Source of the DNA: RXIX01 sp003989075
GTDB lineage: Bacteria > Pseudomonadota > Gammaproteobacteria > Competibacterales > Competibacteraceae
Length of the DNA stretch: 64,000 nucleotides
Direction: 5' to 3'
NCBI GenBank assembly: GCA_029780415.1
Contig: JAKOYN010000044.1
Location: forward strand, 62,001 to 126,000
A program made the position numbers and the translations under genes. Positions 16,930 through 26,480 of the stretch are shown in pieces (the stretch's first letter is position 1; every line of letters starts with the position of its first letter). The notes under the pieces were generated by a model, which ran no database searches, had not been told where the DNA came from, and saw nothing but the letters and a program-made list of their open reading frames with translations.

Positions 16930-18351
16930 CTATTTCGCGGCGGGCTTGCGCACCGGCGTGGCGTTCCTGGCCGGCGCTGGCGGTGCGGCCGTTGCCGCTG
17001 CAGATGTGGCTGCCGCTGCCGTAGCACTGACCCGGTCGGGGAGGGTCGACTCCGGCTTGCCTAGCCAGCCATTGATCTGGTTGACATCCTCATCGGCGAG
17101 CTGCCCGGCGGCCTGTTTCAAGGTCAGATAGTTGGCGATGTAGGAATAACGGGCGGCGGCATAGTCGCGCTCGGCGCGGTAGACGTTGCGCTCGGCATCA
17201 AGCACATCGACGATGGTGCGGGTGCCCACTTCGTAACCGGCCTGATTGGCTTCCAGAGCGCTGCGTGTCGAGACCCGGGTCTGGTCAAGCGCCTTGATCT
17301 GGCTGATGGCGGTTTGCTGGCCGCGATAGGCATTGCGCACCGTGCGCACCGTGTCGCGCTGCAGATTTTCCAGACCCTGCCGTGTGGCCTCGTAGCTGTA
17401 GGCCGCTTCGCGTGAGCGCGAGGATACCGCGCCACCGCTGTAGATCGGAATCTTCAGGGTCAAGCCGACCTGGCTGCTGGAGGTGTCCGTAATGCTGTTG
17501 TCGCCACTGACCCGGCTCAGGTTCAAGTCCAGGGTCGGGTAATGACCGGATTTCTGCAGCTTGATGTTTTCGCGCGCCTGATCGACGCTGAAACTGGCGC
17601 TGCGCAGGCTCAGGTTGTATTCCAGGGCCATGCGCACCCAGATCTCGGCGTCCTGCGGTTCGGGCAGGGCCAGCGGCATGCGTTCGCTGAGCAGATTGAG
17701 CTGGACGTATTCCTGACCGGTGAGCTGGCGCAGCGCCTCGCGGGCATCGGCCAGGGTGTTGATGGCCTCAATTTCGCTGGACACCGCGCCATCAAAACGC
17801 GCCTGGGCATCGTAGACGTCAGTGATGGTCGCCAGACCAACCTCGAAGCGCCGGTTGGCCTGTTCGAGCTGGCGGGCGAAGGCGTTCTTCTCGGCGGTGG
17901 CAAAAGTCAGGTTATCAATCGCCGCCAGCACGCCAAAATAGCCACGTGCGACCCGCAGGATCAGTTCATTGGCGGCGTTGCGCAGATCAACATCGGACTG
18001 GCTGACCGTCGCCTCAGCCAGACGCTGCTGCACCTGACTGGCACGGTTATAGATCGGCTGCTGCAGGGCGATGGCGTAGTTGTGGCTGTCGTAGGAATCG
18101 TTACCGCGCTGCGAACCGGCAATGCCAAAGGTCTGCCCCTGCTCGACCGATGCGCCAATGCTCGGCAGCAGCAGAGCACGCGCCTGGGGCTTGGCCTCCT
18201 GCGCGGCATCACGCGAGGCTACCGCCGCTTTGAGCACTGGATCGCTTTCCATGGCCTGGCGATAGACATCCAGCAGATTTTCCGCGGCTGCCGGCTGAGC
18301 GCACAGCGCGGCGACGATCCCGGCCAGGACCAGGCGAGGCAGTTTGGACAT
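16930..18351 (-). CDS. tolC: TolC-family outer membrane efflux channel
   Basis: A 473-residue outer membrane channel. A signal peptide (MSKLPRLVLAGIVAALCAQPAAA) is followed by ENLLDVYRQAMESDPVLKAA, typical of TolC. Two similar halves are visible, each with an ARFDGAVS/AERNVYRAERDY-type helix-strand repeat; GTRTIVDVLDAERNVY is the second-half signature. It pairs with inner membrane transporters and periplasmic adaptors for type I secretion and drug efflux; none is encoded nearby. GGGAG precedes the ATG. The tail is Ala/Pro-rich and ends PVRKPAAK. It sits downstream of pcm and rhodanese genes, an order common in Chromatiales. Confidence 0.9.
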   Translation of the reverse strand: MSKLPRLVLAGIVAALCAQPAAAENLLDVYRQAMESDPVLKAAVASRDAAQEAKPQARALLLPSIGASVEQGQTFGIAGSQRGNDSYDSHNYAIALQQPIYNRASQVQQRLAEATVSQSDVDLRNAANELILRVARGYFGVLAAIDNLTFATAEKNAFARQLEQANRRFEVGLATITDVYDAQARFDGAVSSEIEAINTLADAREALRQLTGQEYVQLNLLSERMPLALPEPQDAEIWVRMALEYNLSLRSASFSVDQARENIKLQKSGHYPTLDLNLSRVSGDNSITDTSSSQVGLTLKIPIYSGGAVSSRSREAAYSYEATRQGLENLQRDTVRTVRNAYRGQQTAISQIKALDQTRVSTRSALEANQAGYEVGTRTIVDVLDAERNVYRAERDYAAARYSYIANYLTLKQAAGQLADEDVNQINGWLGKPESTLPDRVSATAAAATSAAATAAPPAPARNATPVRKPAAK

Positions 18352-18399
18352 GGCTGACAGGCTCCCCTTGCGCGACTTCAAAGTATTTCAGTAAACGCT

Positions 18400-18429
18400 A
18401 ATATACCAGAGCAGCAACGGCCATGAAAA
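18400..18429 (-). promoter_or_regulatory. Candidate promoter for tolC
   Basis: On the minus strand TTTTCA (-35, 4 of 6) and TATATT (-10, 5 of 6) are separated by 18 bases, ending about 50 bases before the tolC ATG in the 94-base gap after the rhodanese gene. It would allow tolC expression independent of pcm. Weak evidence, from pattern only. Confidence 0.3.
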
Positions 18430-18445
18430 CCGCTGGTCCGCGCGA

Positions 18446-18766
18446 TCAATAACGGGGCATGTCCGGGTCGACTTCCTCAGCCCAGGCATTGACACCCCCG
18501 TCGAGATTGGCCACCTGTGCGAAGCCGGCCCGCTCCAGGAACAGCGCCACTTGGAAACTGCGCCCGCCGTGATGACAGATCACCACGGTTTCACGCGCCG
18601 GATCGAGCGCATCGCGCCAGATCGCGCCCAGACCGCTCATCGGCATATTGACCGAGCCGTCGATACGGGCGATGGCGTATTCCCAGGGTTCGCGCACATC
18701 CAGCAGCAGCGGCGCCGGGTTCTGTCCCAGGCGCCGTTGCAGATCAACCGGCGATAGCTGCCGCAC
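18446..18766 (-). CDS. Single-domain rhodanese-like sulfurtransferase
   Basis: A 106-residue rhodanese domain. LLLDVREPWEYAIARI is the conserved N-terminal block, and the active-site loop reads CHHGGRSFQ, a six-residue CxxxxR loop with the catalytic Cys that carries persulfide sulfur. LDGGVNAWAEEVDP is the typical C-terminus. Similar to GlpE-like proteins; the physiological sulfur acceptor is unknown. Lies 9 bases after pcm on the same strand, so the two are probably co-transcribed. Confidence 0.88.
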   Translation of the reverse strand: MRQLSPVDLQRRLGQNPAPLLLDVREPWEYAIARIDGSVNMPMSGLGAIWRDALDPARETVVICHHGGRSFQVALFLERAGFAQVANLDGGVNAWAEEVDPDMPRY

Positions 18767-18775
18767 GCAGAGCTC

Positions 18776-19435
18776 CTAGAAGGTAAAGCTGCGCACCGGA
18801 GCTGCGCCGCGCAGCGGTTGCAGTTCGGTATCGAACAGGCTTTCCTGCTGCCATTCCTGTTCGCTGACCCGGGTGATCAGCAGCGCTTCCATCACCGGCG
18901 GCTGACCGACCACGATGAACAGGCGCCCACCTATGCTCAGGCTGCGCCGCCAGATTTCGGCGACTTCACCCACCGAACCGGTGACAGCAATGGCGTCATA
19001 GCGGTGCTCGCCCCAGCCGTGGCTGGCGTCGCCGGTGTGCAGCACCACGTTGTGGATACCGTGCGCCTTGAGACGGTTGCGCGCAGCCTCGACGAAGGCG
19101 GCGACGATATCGACGCTGACCACATTGGCGGCCAGGCTCGCCAGGCAGGCAGTCAGATAGCCACTGCCGGTGCCAACCTCAAGGACATTATCGCCCGGCT
19201 GCACGGCCAGTGCTTGCAGGATCCGGCCTTCCAGGTTCGGCTTGAGCATGCATTCGCCCTGGCCGAGCGGGATGTTGATGTCGGAAAACGCCAGGTTTCG
19301 ATAGCGCTCCGGAACGAAATCCTCGCGCGGTATGCTGGCGATCGTATCCAGCACCCGCTGATCCAGCACATCCCAGGGCCGGATCTGCTGCTCGATCATG
19401 TTGTAGCGGGCCTGTTCAAAGTTCAATGCGGTCAT
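18776..19435 (-). CDS. pcm: Protein-L-isoaspartate O-methyltransferase family protein
   Basis: A 219-residue SAM methyltransferase. MIEQQIRPWDVLD, FVPERYRNLAFSD and VLEVGTGSGYLTACLA (SAM site) match the PCMT family, which methylates isoaspartyl residues for repair. The N-terminal form MIEQQIRPW with IPLGQGECMLKPNLEGR is that of the branch near tolC and rhodanese genes in many gammaproteobacteria rather than of the classical surE-linked Pcm, so a diverged substrate is possible. First gene of a pcm-rhodanese(-tolC-RDD) run. Confidence 0.83.
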   Translation of the reverse strand: MTALNFEQARYNMIEQQIRPWDVLDQRVLDTIASIPREDFVPERYRNLAFSDINIPLGQGECMLKPNLEGRILQALAVQPGDNVLEVGTGSGYLTACLASLAANVVSVDIVAAFVEAARNRLKAHGIHNVVLHTGDASHGWGEHRYDAIAVTGSVGEVAEIWRRSLSIGGRLFIVVGQPPVMEALLITRVSEQEWQQESLFDTELQPLRGAAPVRSFTF

Positions 19436-19588
19436 GTTCGGGATCCTGTCAACGCCTGGTGGTCTTGATGTTCTGGCGGGGCGACGCCCCGGTTGCCGGT
19501 TGCGGTATGGGGTAGCCTCATTCTAACACTTCTCCATGCACGCGCTGCCAGCGCGGGCGCGCGCCCGGTCGCGTCCCGGCGCCTTGCT

Positions 19589-20968
19589 TCACAGGAAGGT
19601 AGCGCCAACCGCGAACAGTCGTTCCACCTCGGGCACCCGCTTCTTGTCGACCAGAAACAGGATCACGTGATCCTCGGATTCGATCATGGTGTCGTGGTGG
19701 CAGATGATCACTTCGTCACCGCGGGCGATGGCGCCGATGGTGGTGCCGGGCGGCAGGCGGATTTCCTCGACACGCCGTCCGACTACCTTGGAGGTCTTGT
19801 AGTCGCCGTGCGCGACCGCTTCGATGGCTTCGGCGGCGCCGCGGCGCAGCGAATGCACCTTGGCCACGTCACCGCGGCGCACATGGGTGAGCAGGCTGCC
19901 GATGGTAGCCTGCTGCGGTGAGATGGCGATGTCGATAATGCCCGAGGACTCGACCAGTTCGACATAGGACACCCGGTTGATCAACGCCATCACCTTGCGC
20001 GCGCCCATGCGCTTGGCCAGCATCGCCGAGAGGATGTTGGCTTCATCATCATTGGTCACCGCGCAGAACACATCGACATGCTCGATGTTCTCCTGGCGCA
20101 GCAGGTTCTCGTCGGCAGCGTCGCCCTGCAGGACGATGGCGCGGCTGAGCCGCTCGCACAGACTCCGGCCGGTCTCAGGGTTGCGCTCGATGACCTTGAC
20201 CTGGAAGCGTTCTTCCAGCGCCTGCGCCAGCCGGGCGCCGATGTGGCCACCGCCGGCAATGATCAGCCGCTTGACCATGCGGTCGAGCTTGCGCAGCTCG
20301 CTGACGATAGCGCGGGTGTTCTTGCGGGCGGCGACGAAGAAGACCTCGTCCTCCGCTTCGATGACCGTGTTGCCCTCGGGCATCACCGCACTGCCCTGGC
20401 GGAAGATCGCCGCCACCCGGGTTTCGATGCCCGGCATATGCTCGGGTAGGGTACGCAGGGCCTGGCCAACCAGCGCGCTGCCCTCGTAGGCCTTGACGCC
20501 GACCAGTCGCACCTGGCCCTCGGCAAAGTCGAGCACCTGCAGCGAGCCGGGATGTTCGATGATGCGGTGGATGTAGTCGGTGACCAGCTGTTCGGGGCTG
20601 ATCAGCACATCGATCGGCAGCGCATCGTCCTTGAACAGGGTGCCCTGGTAGCGGATATAGCTGCCGGCGCGCACCCGGGCGATCTTGGTCGGGGTGTTGA
20701 ATAGGGTATGGGCGATCTGGCAGGCGATCATGTTGACTTCGTCGTTATCAGTCAGCGCGATCAGCATGTCGGCATCGGCGATACCGGCCTGTTCGAGGAT
20801 ATCCGGATAGGAGGCATGGCCGCGAATGGTACGAATATCGAGCCGGTCCTGCAGGGCCTGCAGACGTTCGGCGTTGGCATCGACCACAGTGACATCGTTG
20901 GCCTCGCTGGCCAGGATGGTCGCCACCGAACCGCCGACCTGGCCGGCACCGAGAATCACGATCTTCAC
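19589..20968 (-). CDS. trkA: Trk potassium uptake regulatory protein TrkA
   Basis: A 459-residue peripheral membrane NAD-binding regulator of Trk potassium channels. It has two tandem halves, each with an RCK_N and RCK_C domain: KIVILGAGQVGGSVA at the start and LIIAGGGHIGARLA near 233 are the paired nucleotide sites. The start is GTG, with GGAGG seven bases upstream; the frame continues upstream without similarity. TrkH/TrkG is not in the window. In E. coli trkA-rsmB-fmt-def are contiguous; here ntrX, ntrY and a DUF4390 gene lie between trkA and rsmB. The 150 bases after trkA before pcm hold nothing recognisable. Confidence 0.93.
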   Translation of the reverse strand: MKIVILGAGQVGGSVATILASEANDVTVVDANAERLQALQDRLDIRTIRGHASYPDILEQAGIADADMLIALTDNDEVNMIACQIAHTLFNTPTKIARVRAGSYIRYQGTLFKDDALPIDVLISPEQLVTDYIHRIIEHPGSLQVLDFAEGQVRLVGVKAYEGSALVGQALRTLPEHMPGIETRVAAIFRQGSAVMPEGNTVIEAEDEVFFVAARKNTRAIVSELRKLDRMVKRLIIAGGGHIGARLAQALEERFQVKVIERNPETGRSLCERLSRAIVLQGDAADENLLRQENIEHVDVFCAVTNDDEANILSAMLAKRMGARKVMALINRVSYVELVESSGIIDIAISPQQATIGSLLTHVRRGDVAKVHSLRRGAAEAIEAVAHGDYKTSKVVGRRVEEIRLPPGTTIGAIARGDEVIICHHDTMIESEDHVILFLVDKKRVPEVERLFAVGATFL

Positions 20969-20987
20969 AGGCAGCCTCCGCTGGCGT

Positions 20988-22358
20988 TCATTCGTCCAGA
21001 GCTTTCTTGGGGTCGATCCCCAGGGCACGCAATTTGCGATAGAGGTTGGTGCGCTCCATGCCGACCCGGTCGGCCAGACGCGCTACGTTGCCCTCACATT
21101 CGCGGAACTGCTGCATCAGATAGGCGCGTTCGAACTGTTCACGCGCCTCGCGCAGCGGCAGGTTGAGCGGAATGCTACCGACATCCGGCGATTTGGTATT
21201 GGTCGCGCCACGCACTGCGGCATCGACCTCGTCCTGGGCGATTTCCTCGTCGCCGCCGAGAATCAGCAGGCGCTGCACCAGGTTCTTCAGTTCGCGGATG
21301 TTGCCCGGCCAGCTGTAGTTGCGCAGCCGGTTCTGGGCCGCCAGGGTGAAATGGCGGTAGATGAGGCTTTCCTGATCGACGAAGTAGTTGACGTAGTAGT
21401 TGAGCAGCTCCGGCACGTCTTCGATGTGCTCGCGCAGCGGCGGCAGCTTGATCGGCACCACGTTGAGCTGATAGTACAGATCCTCGCGAAAACGCCCGGC
21501 TGCTACTTCCTGATCCAGCTCGCGGTGGGTCGCGGCCACCACGCGCACGTTGACCCGCACCGGTTCCTTGCCACCGATGCGCAGGAAGGAGCCGTTTTCC
21601 AGGGCGCTGGCCAGCTTGGACTGGGCTTCCGAATCCATGTCGGCCAGCTCGTCGAGGAACAGGGTGCCGCCGCTGGCCTGTTCCAGGCGGCCGTAGTGGA
21701 TGCGGTCGCCCTGCTCGGAGCCGAACAGTTCCAGACTGGCGTTCTCACGGGCGATCGAGCCGACGCCGACATCGATGAACGGCCCGCTGCGGCGCGGGCT
21801 GTGCGCGTGCAGGAAGCGGGCGTAGACCTCCTTGCCGGTGCCCGGTTCGCCAAAGATCAGCACCGGCGCATCGTGCTGGGCGATGCGCAGCACCTGAGCG
21901 CGCAGCCGCTGCACGACGTCGCTGCGCCCGACCGGCTCGGCGACGATGCGCTGCTGGCGGCGCAGGTTCTGGTTCTCGCGCGCCAGCCGGTCAGCATCCA
22001 GGGCCCGCTCTACGGTCAGCAGCAGCTTGGCCATCGACAGCGGTTTCTCGATGAAGTCATAGGCACCCAGCCGGGTGGCCTCGACTGCGGTCTCGACCGT
22101 ACCGTGCCCGGACATCATGATCACCGGACAGGGCAGATGATCGCCCTCGCTCCATTCCTTGAGCAGGGTGATGCCGTCGGTATCGGGCATCCAGATATCG
22201 AGCAGGATCAGGTCAGGGCGCTGGGCACGGCGCGCTTCGCGGGCGGCAGCGGCGTTCTCGGCGATCGCCACGGCGTACCCTTCGTCTTCGAGAATCTCCT
22301 TGACGAGATCGCGAATGTCGGGTTCGTCATCGACGACCAGAATGTAAGGCGCACTCAT
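20988..22358 (-). CDS. ntrX: NtrC-family response regulator NtrX-like
   Basis: 456 residues. An N-terminal receiver (ILVVDDEPDIRDLV, phospho-acceptor in LILLDIWMPDTDG), a central AAA+ domain (Walker A GEPGTGKEVY, Walker B GGTLFLDELAD), and a C-terminal Fis-type HTH (VARLADRVGMERTNLYRKLRALG). The sigma54-contacting GAFTGA loop is absent: between ELFG and GRLEQA the sequence is SEQGDRIHY. That is known for NtrX proteins and suggests it does not activate sigma54 in the classical way. Its ATG overlaps the ntrY stop (ATGA). The pair probably senses redox or nitrogen state and controls cell-envelope genes in relatives. Confidence 0.88.
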   Translation of the reverse strand: MSAPYILVVDDEPDIRDLVKEILEDEGYAVAIAENAAAAREARRAQRPDLILLDIWMPDTDGITLLKEWSEGDHLPCPVIMMSGHGTVETAVEATRLGAYDFIEKPLSMAKLLLTVERALDADRLARENQNLRRQQRIVAEPVGRSDVVQRLRAQVLRIAQHDAPVLIFGEPGTGKEVYARFLHAHSPRRSGPFIDVGVGSIARENASLELFGSEQGDRIHYGRLEQASGGTLFLDELADMDSEAQSKLASALENGSFLRIGGKEPVRVNVRVVAATHRELDQEVAAGRFREDLYYQLNVVPIKLPPLREHIEDVPELLNYYVNYFVDQESLIYRHFTLAAQNRLRNYSWPGNIRELKNLVQRLLILGGDEEIAQDEVDAAVRGATNTKSPDVGSIPLNLPLREAREQFERAYLMQQFRECEGNVARLADRVGMERTNLYRKLRALGIDPKKALDE

Positions 22359-24589
22359 CCGGTCTCCTTATCGGGATTCAACGGCTCAACCTGGGGCGCG
22401 GAAGCAGGATGCGCGCCGGTGCCATCCTGGTGCAGGGGCAGCCAGATTGCCACCCGGGCACCACCTTCCGCAGGGGACTCCAACTGAATCCAGCCGCCGT
22501 GTTCCTCAACGATTTTCTTGACAATCGCTAATCCTAGCCCGGTTCCCTTGGGTTTGGTAGTCACATAGGGTTCAAAGGCGCTGCCGAGAATCGTGTCGGG
22601 GAAGCCCGGTCCATTATCGCGCACGCTCAATTCGACACAGTCGGCGCCGACGGCGTGCTCGCGACGGGTGGCGATCCACAGGGTCGAGCCCTGGCCGTCA
22701 CGCATGGCCTCAATGGCGTTCTTGACCAGGTTATGCAGCAACTGGCGCAGGCGCACCTTGTCGGCGTGGATGCGCAGCGGTTCATCAGCCAGATCAAGGC
22801 GGATTTCCACCCCGGCTGGATAGTCGCGATACAGATAGAGCACTTCGGTGATGAACTCGTTCAGTTCCAGCGGCGCCAGTTGCAGGCGCGGCGGCCGGGC
22901 GTATTCATTGAAGGCATCTACCATCTCCTTCATCGCCTGCACCTGCTGGATGATGGTGTGGGTGCCGCGATCGAGGATCTTGCCCTGTTCGGCATCAAAC
23001 AGCTTCAGGTACTTGTGGCGGATGCGCTCGGTGGCCAGCTGGATCGGCGTCAGCGGGTTCTTGATCTCATGGGCCAGGCGCCGTGCGACCTCGGCCCAGG
23101 CCGCATCGCGCTCGGCCCGCACCAGATGGGTAATGTCGTCGAAAACGATCACGTGACCGCCGCGCAGGCCGACCGCATCCGGCAGCGCGCTGCCCCGGCA
23201 CATCAGGATGCGCCGCCCAGCGCCGCTGAACCAGGCAATTTCCTGGCGCCAGTCACCGCCCTGCGCCATGCGCGGACCGATCGCATCGATCAGGTCCTGC
23301 AGCACCGGGTGCTCGGCGATGATGCGCTGGCTGTCGGCGCCGATCAGCGCCTGCAGGTCGACGCCGAGAATCTGGCTGGCGGCGGCATTGCTGGTGTTGA
23401 GCCGCCCGGCATAATCGATCGTCATCACCCCTGAGGACAGTCGCGCCAGCACCGTTTCCAGATAGGCGCGCTGGCTTTCCAGCAATTCCTGGCTGCGCTG
23501 GGCAATGTCGCGGGCCTGGGCCAGATTGCGGGTCATCTGGTTGAAGGATTCCACCAGGAAGCCGAGTTCATCGCTGCCGGCGCGCGCTAATTGCTTGTCA
23601 AACTGCCCGGCGGCCACCGCCTGAGTGCCGGCGGCCAGATGGCGCAGCGGCTGCACCAAGCGTCGCGCGGTGTAAAAGGCTGCCCAGAACGCCGCCAGCA
23701 CCGCCAGCAGCAGCGCCAGCGACAGGGTCAGGGTAAAACTGGCCTTGAGCGGCGTGCGCAGAAACATCAGACCTTTGTAGCTGTCAACCGCCTCCTGCAC
23801 CGCGTCACCGAGCAGGCTCAGGCGGTCGGTGACCGGGAACAGGGCCTGCAGCAGCAGCTTATCGCTGTTCATGCCGCTGACCGGCACCACCACGCGGATA
23901 TGAAAACCGGCATCGCGCCCCGGCTCCAGGCTGACGTAATTGCGCCCCTGCTGCACCTGCAGCAGCACGGTATCCGGTGGCGAATTAGGCAGGATGATGC
24001 TCGGGTCAGCCGTGGCCGTGGCGACAATGCGCCCGCTGTCATCGAACAGGGTCAGCTCGTCGGCCTCGCCGATGTCGAGCAGTTCATCCAGGCGCCGGCC
24101 GATCTGCTCGCCTTCGCTTTCGGCGATGCTGGTGGCGATACGGGTGGTCTGGCGCAGCACCGCGCGCATGCGCAGATCCAGCGCCGTGCGACTCAGTTCC
24201 AGGGCGTCTTCCAGGCCGCGATCGACGCGCACGTCGAACCAGCTATCGATACTGCGCTGCAGGACATGCAGCGAGAAGCCATAGACCATCGCCACCGGGA
24301 CGATCGCCAGCACCGCGAAGATGACGGCCAGACGCAGAGTCAGGCGTGCGCCAGGTACCTGGCGATGGTACAGGCGCAGCAGCCCGACCAGGTTGTAGAT
24401 AATCAGCGCTGCCAGGGCCGCCAGCCCCAGCGCGCTGACCGGCAGCAGCCAGAAATACAGCCGTTCAAATTGCACCGCGGCGGTGCTCGCCCAGGCCAGC
24501 AACACCAGCAGCACCAGCAGCAGGCCAAACAGCAGCAGCGCCGGGGTCAGACCCTGGCCGCGCGCCAGACGCCGGATCAGAGCGGCCAT
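22355..24589 (-). CDS. ntrY: Membrane sensor histidine kinase NtrY-like
   Basis: A 744-residue kinase. Three or four membrane segments lie in the first 300 residues, with a periplasmic loop (about 105-285); then HAMP (AAGTQAVAAGQFDKQLARAGSDELG), PAS (about 380-480), HisKA with RRLAHEIKNPLTPIQLATERI, and HATPase with LVKNAIEAM, DNGPGFP and GTGLGLAIVKKI. This is the NtrY layout, and it precedes its cognate ntrX with a 4-base overlap. Its own ATG overlaps the DUF4390 gene by 13 bases, so the three genes are likely one transcript. Confidence 0.9.
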   Translation of the reverse strand: MAALIRRLARGQGLTPALLLFGLLLVLLVLLAWASTAAVQFERLYFWLLPVSALGLAALAALIIYNLVGLLRLYHRQVPGARLTLRLAVIFAVLAIVPVAMVYGFSLHVLQRSIDSWFDVRVDRGLEDALELSRTALDLRMRAVLRQTTRIATSIAESEGEQIGRRLDELLDIGEADELTLFDDSGRIVATATADPSIILPNSPPDTVLLQVQQGRNYVSLEPGRDAGFHIRVVVPVSGMNSDKLLLQALFPVTDRLSLLGDAVQEAVDSYKGLMFLRTPLKASFTLTLSLALLLAVLAAFWAAFYTARRLVQPLRHLAAGTQAVAAGQFDKQLARAGSDELGFLVESFNQMTRNLAQARDIAQRSQELLESQRAYLETVLARLSSGVMTIDYAGRLNTSNAAASQILGVDLQALIGADSQRIIAEHPVLQDLIDAIGPRMAQGGDWRQEIAWFSGAGRRILMCRGSALPDAVGLRGGHVIVFDDITHLVRAERDAAWAEVARRLAHEIKNPLTPIQLATERIRHKYLKLFDAEQGKILDRGTHTIIQQVQAMKEMVDAFNEYARPPRLQLAPLELNEFITEVLYLYRDYPAGVEIRLDLADEPLRIHADKVRLRQLLHNLVKNAIEAMRDGQGSTLWIATRREHAVGADCVELSVRDNGPGFPDTILGSAFEPYVTTKPKGTGLGLAIVKKIVEEHGGWIQLESPAEGGARVAIWLPLHQDGTGAHPASAPQVEPLNPDKETG

Positions 24590-25164
24590 GTGAACCATTC
24601 GCTGCTCAGACGCCAGTCCTCGGACAGATAGGCAAACAGTCGCAACGGTGCCGGCAGCGCCTCCAGATCAAGTCGGACCTGCAGCGCGCCTTCGTAGCGC
24701 CCATCAGCCGGCAGCAGACTCTGGTCCAGGAGCGGAAAATCATGCACCTGACCCATGAACTCCAGCGCCGCACCCAGGGTGGTGAAGCCACGGCGTTCAC
24801 CGCTATTGAGCGTGTTGACCAGATACTGGCGGCTTAAGGTGTGATATTCGAGGCGGAAGCGCTGCGCCAGGGTGTAGACGGTTTCATCCCAGACCCAGGG
24901 CCGGCGCCGCCGCACCTCCATCTGCAATTCCACGGTCAACGGAACGCCATTGCGCAAGGCGTCTAGAGCCGCATTGCTGAAGCGATATTCAATACTGGCA
25001 TTCAGACGGTAGACGCCCTGTTCCAGGCGGGTCGAGGCTTCGCGCACCTCGAAACCCACCGCCCAGGCGCTGCGTATGCCGAGCAGGGCGAGCAGCACCA
25101 GCGCGCCGAACAGCACAGCGCCGCTCAGATGGCCAAACCGCTGGGGAAAGCAGGCAGCGGTCAC
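24577..25164 (-). CDS. DUF4390 domain protein
   Basis: A 195-residue protein with one N-terminal hydrophobic segment (about 13-36) that serves as anchor or signal, then a mostly beta region with VREASTRLEQGVYRLNASIEYRFSNAALDAL and WRLSSEWFTWPL at the C-terminus, typical of DUF4390. This family is regularly found between rsmB and ntrY in gammaproteobacteria and in Betaproteobacteria. Start GTG overlaps the rsmB stop (GTGA). Probably a periplasmic-facing accessory of the NtrYX system, by location only. Confidence 0.78.
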   Translation of the reverse strand: MTAACFPQRFGHLSGAVLFGALVLLALLGIRSAWAVGFEVREASTRLEQGVYRLNASIEYRFSNAALDALRNGVPLTVELQMEVRRRRPWVWDETVYTLAQRFRLEYHTLSRQYLVNTLNSGERRGFTTLGAALEFMGQVHDFPLLDQSLLPADGRYEGALQVRLDLEALPAPLRLFAYLSEDWRLSSEWFTWPL

Positions 25165-26480
25165 GATGTTCCGTCCGTGGTCTGCCGCACCAGCACGGCA
25201 TAGTAAAAGCCGTCCATGCCCGCCGTGCCGGGCAGTATCTGGCGCCCGTGGTGCAGCGCCCGCCCCCAGTCGGCGACGATCGGCACCTCGCGGGCATCGG
25301 CATGCGCGGCGAGAAAGGCGGCGATGACGGCTTCGTTTTCCTGGCGCAGTACCGAGCAGGTGGCGTACAGCAGCCGGCCACCGGGCCGCAGCAGTGGCCA
25401 GAGTGCGGCAAGCAGTTCGCCCTGTTGCGTGGCCAGCGCGGCGATATCGGTCGCGCGCCGCAGCAGCTTGATATCGGGATGACGGCGGATCACACCACTG
25501 GCCGAGCAGGGCGCGTCGAGCAGGATGCGGTCATAGGGCTGGCCGTCCCACCAGCCGGCCGGCGCGCGGGCATCGCCGACCAGCAGCGTGGCACTCAGGC
25601 CCAGGCGCTGCAGATTGGCCCGCACCCGTTCCAGGCGCGCCGGGTCCTGGTCCAGGGCAGTCAGCTTCAGATCGGAAACCTGTTCCAGCAGATGCCCGGT
25701 CTTGCCGCCAGGCGCGGCGCAGGCATCCAGCACCCGCTGACCGGGTTCGGCGGCAAGCAGCGGCGCGGCCAGTTGCGCGGCGGCATCCTGCACCGAAACC
25801 GCGCCTGTGGCGAAGCCCGGCAGCGTGAGCGGCTCAACCGGCTCGTCCAGAATCAAGGCACTGTCAACGCCCGCGACCGGCGCAGCGCGATGTCCGGATG
25901 CGGCGAGCAGCGCCTGATAATCGGCGCGGCTGTGCTGGCGGGTGTTGATCCGCAGGGTGAATGGTGGCCGGGCATTGTTGGCAGCGACCAGATCGGGCCA
26001 GTCGTCCGGCCAGTCCCGGCGCAGGCATTGCAGCAGCCAGCGCGGGTGCGCGGTTTGCGCGTCCTCGCGGGTCGCCAGGGCCGCAGTCAGTTCAGCACGC
26101 CGGCGCACAGCATTGCGCAGCAGTGCATTACTCAAACCCACCGCCCAGGGACGCTGCAGGGTATGCGCGGCGGCTACGGTTTCGGCAACGGCGGCGTGCT
26201 CGGGCATGCGCAGATGCCAGAGCTGATACAGGCCCACCAGCAGCAGGGCGCGCACCGTGTGTTCACCGGGCGCCAGCGGTCGCTGCAGCAGCAGATCCAG
26301 CAGTGCCTGCAACTGCGGCTGCCAGCGGCATACGCCATAGCAGAGTTCCTGCAGCAGGCCGCGATCGCGTGGTGTGGTCCGCGCCAGCGCCGGTGGCAGC
26401 ACGCTGGCCAATGACTGGCCCTCGCCGAGTACCGCGGCCAGGGTCCGGGCCGCCAGCGCGCGCATGTTAGCCGCGCTCAT
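25161..26480 (-). CDS. rsmB: 16S rRNA (cytosine(967)-C(5))-methyltransferase RsmB
   Basis: 439 residues. An N-terminal NusB-like RNA-binding domain (about 1-140; RGLLQELCYGVCRW) precedes the SAM methyltransferase domain with VLDACAAPGGKTGHLLE, ILLDAPCSASGVIRRHPDIK and LLYATCSVLRQENE; the two Cys in APCS and ATCS are the release and catalytic pair of m5C enzymes. The ATG overlaps the fmt stop (ATGA), the conserved fmt-rsmB arrangement. Confidence 0.93.
   Translation of the reverse strand: MSAANMRALAARTLAAVLGEGQSLASVLPPALARTTPRDRGLLQELCYGVCRWQPQLQALLDLLLQRPLAPGEHTVRALLLVGLYQLWHLRMPEHAAVAETVAAAHTLQRPWAVGLSNALLRNAVRRRAELTAALATREDAQTAHPRWLLQCLRRDWPDDWPDLVAANNARPPFTLRINTRQHSRADYQALLAASGHRAAPVAGVDSALILDEPVEPLTLPGFATGAVSVQDAAAQLAAPLLAAEPGQRVLDACAAPGGKTGHLLEQVSDLKLTALDQDPARLERVRANLQRLGLSATLLVGDARAPAGWWDGQPYDRILLDAPCSASGVIRRHPDIKLLRRATDIAALATQQGELLAALWPLLRPGGRLLYATCSVLRQENEAVIAAFLAAHADAREVPIVADWGRALHHGRQILPGTAGMDGFYYAVLVRQTTDGTS

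Noticed and set aside
20826..22487. Plus-strand open frame opposite ntrX and trkA
   Set aside because: Shadow of ntrX. No family motif, and the minus strand shows a receiver, AAA+ and HTH.
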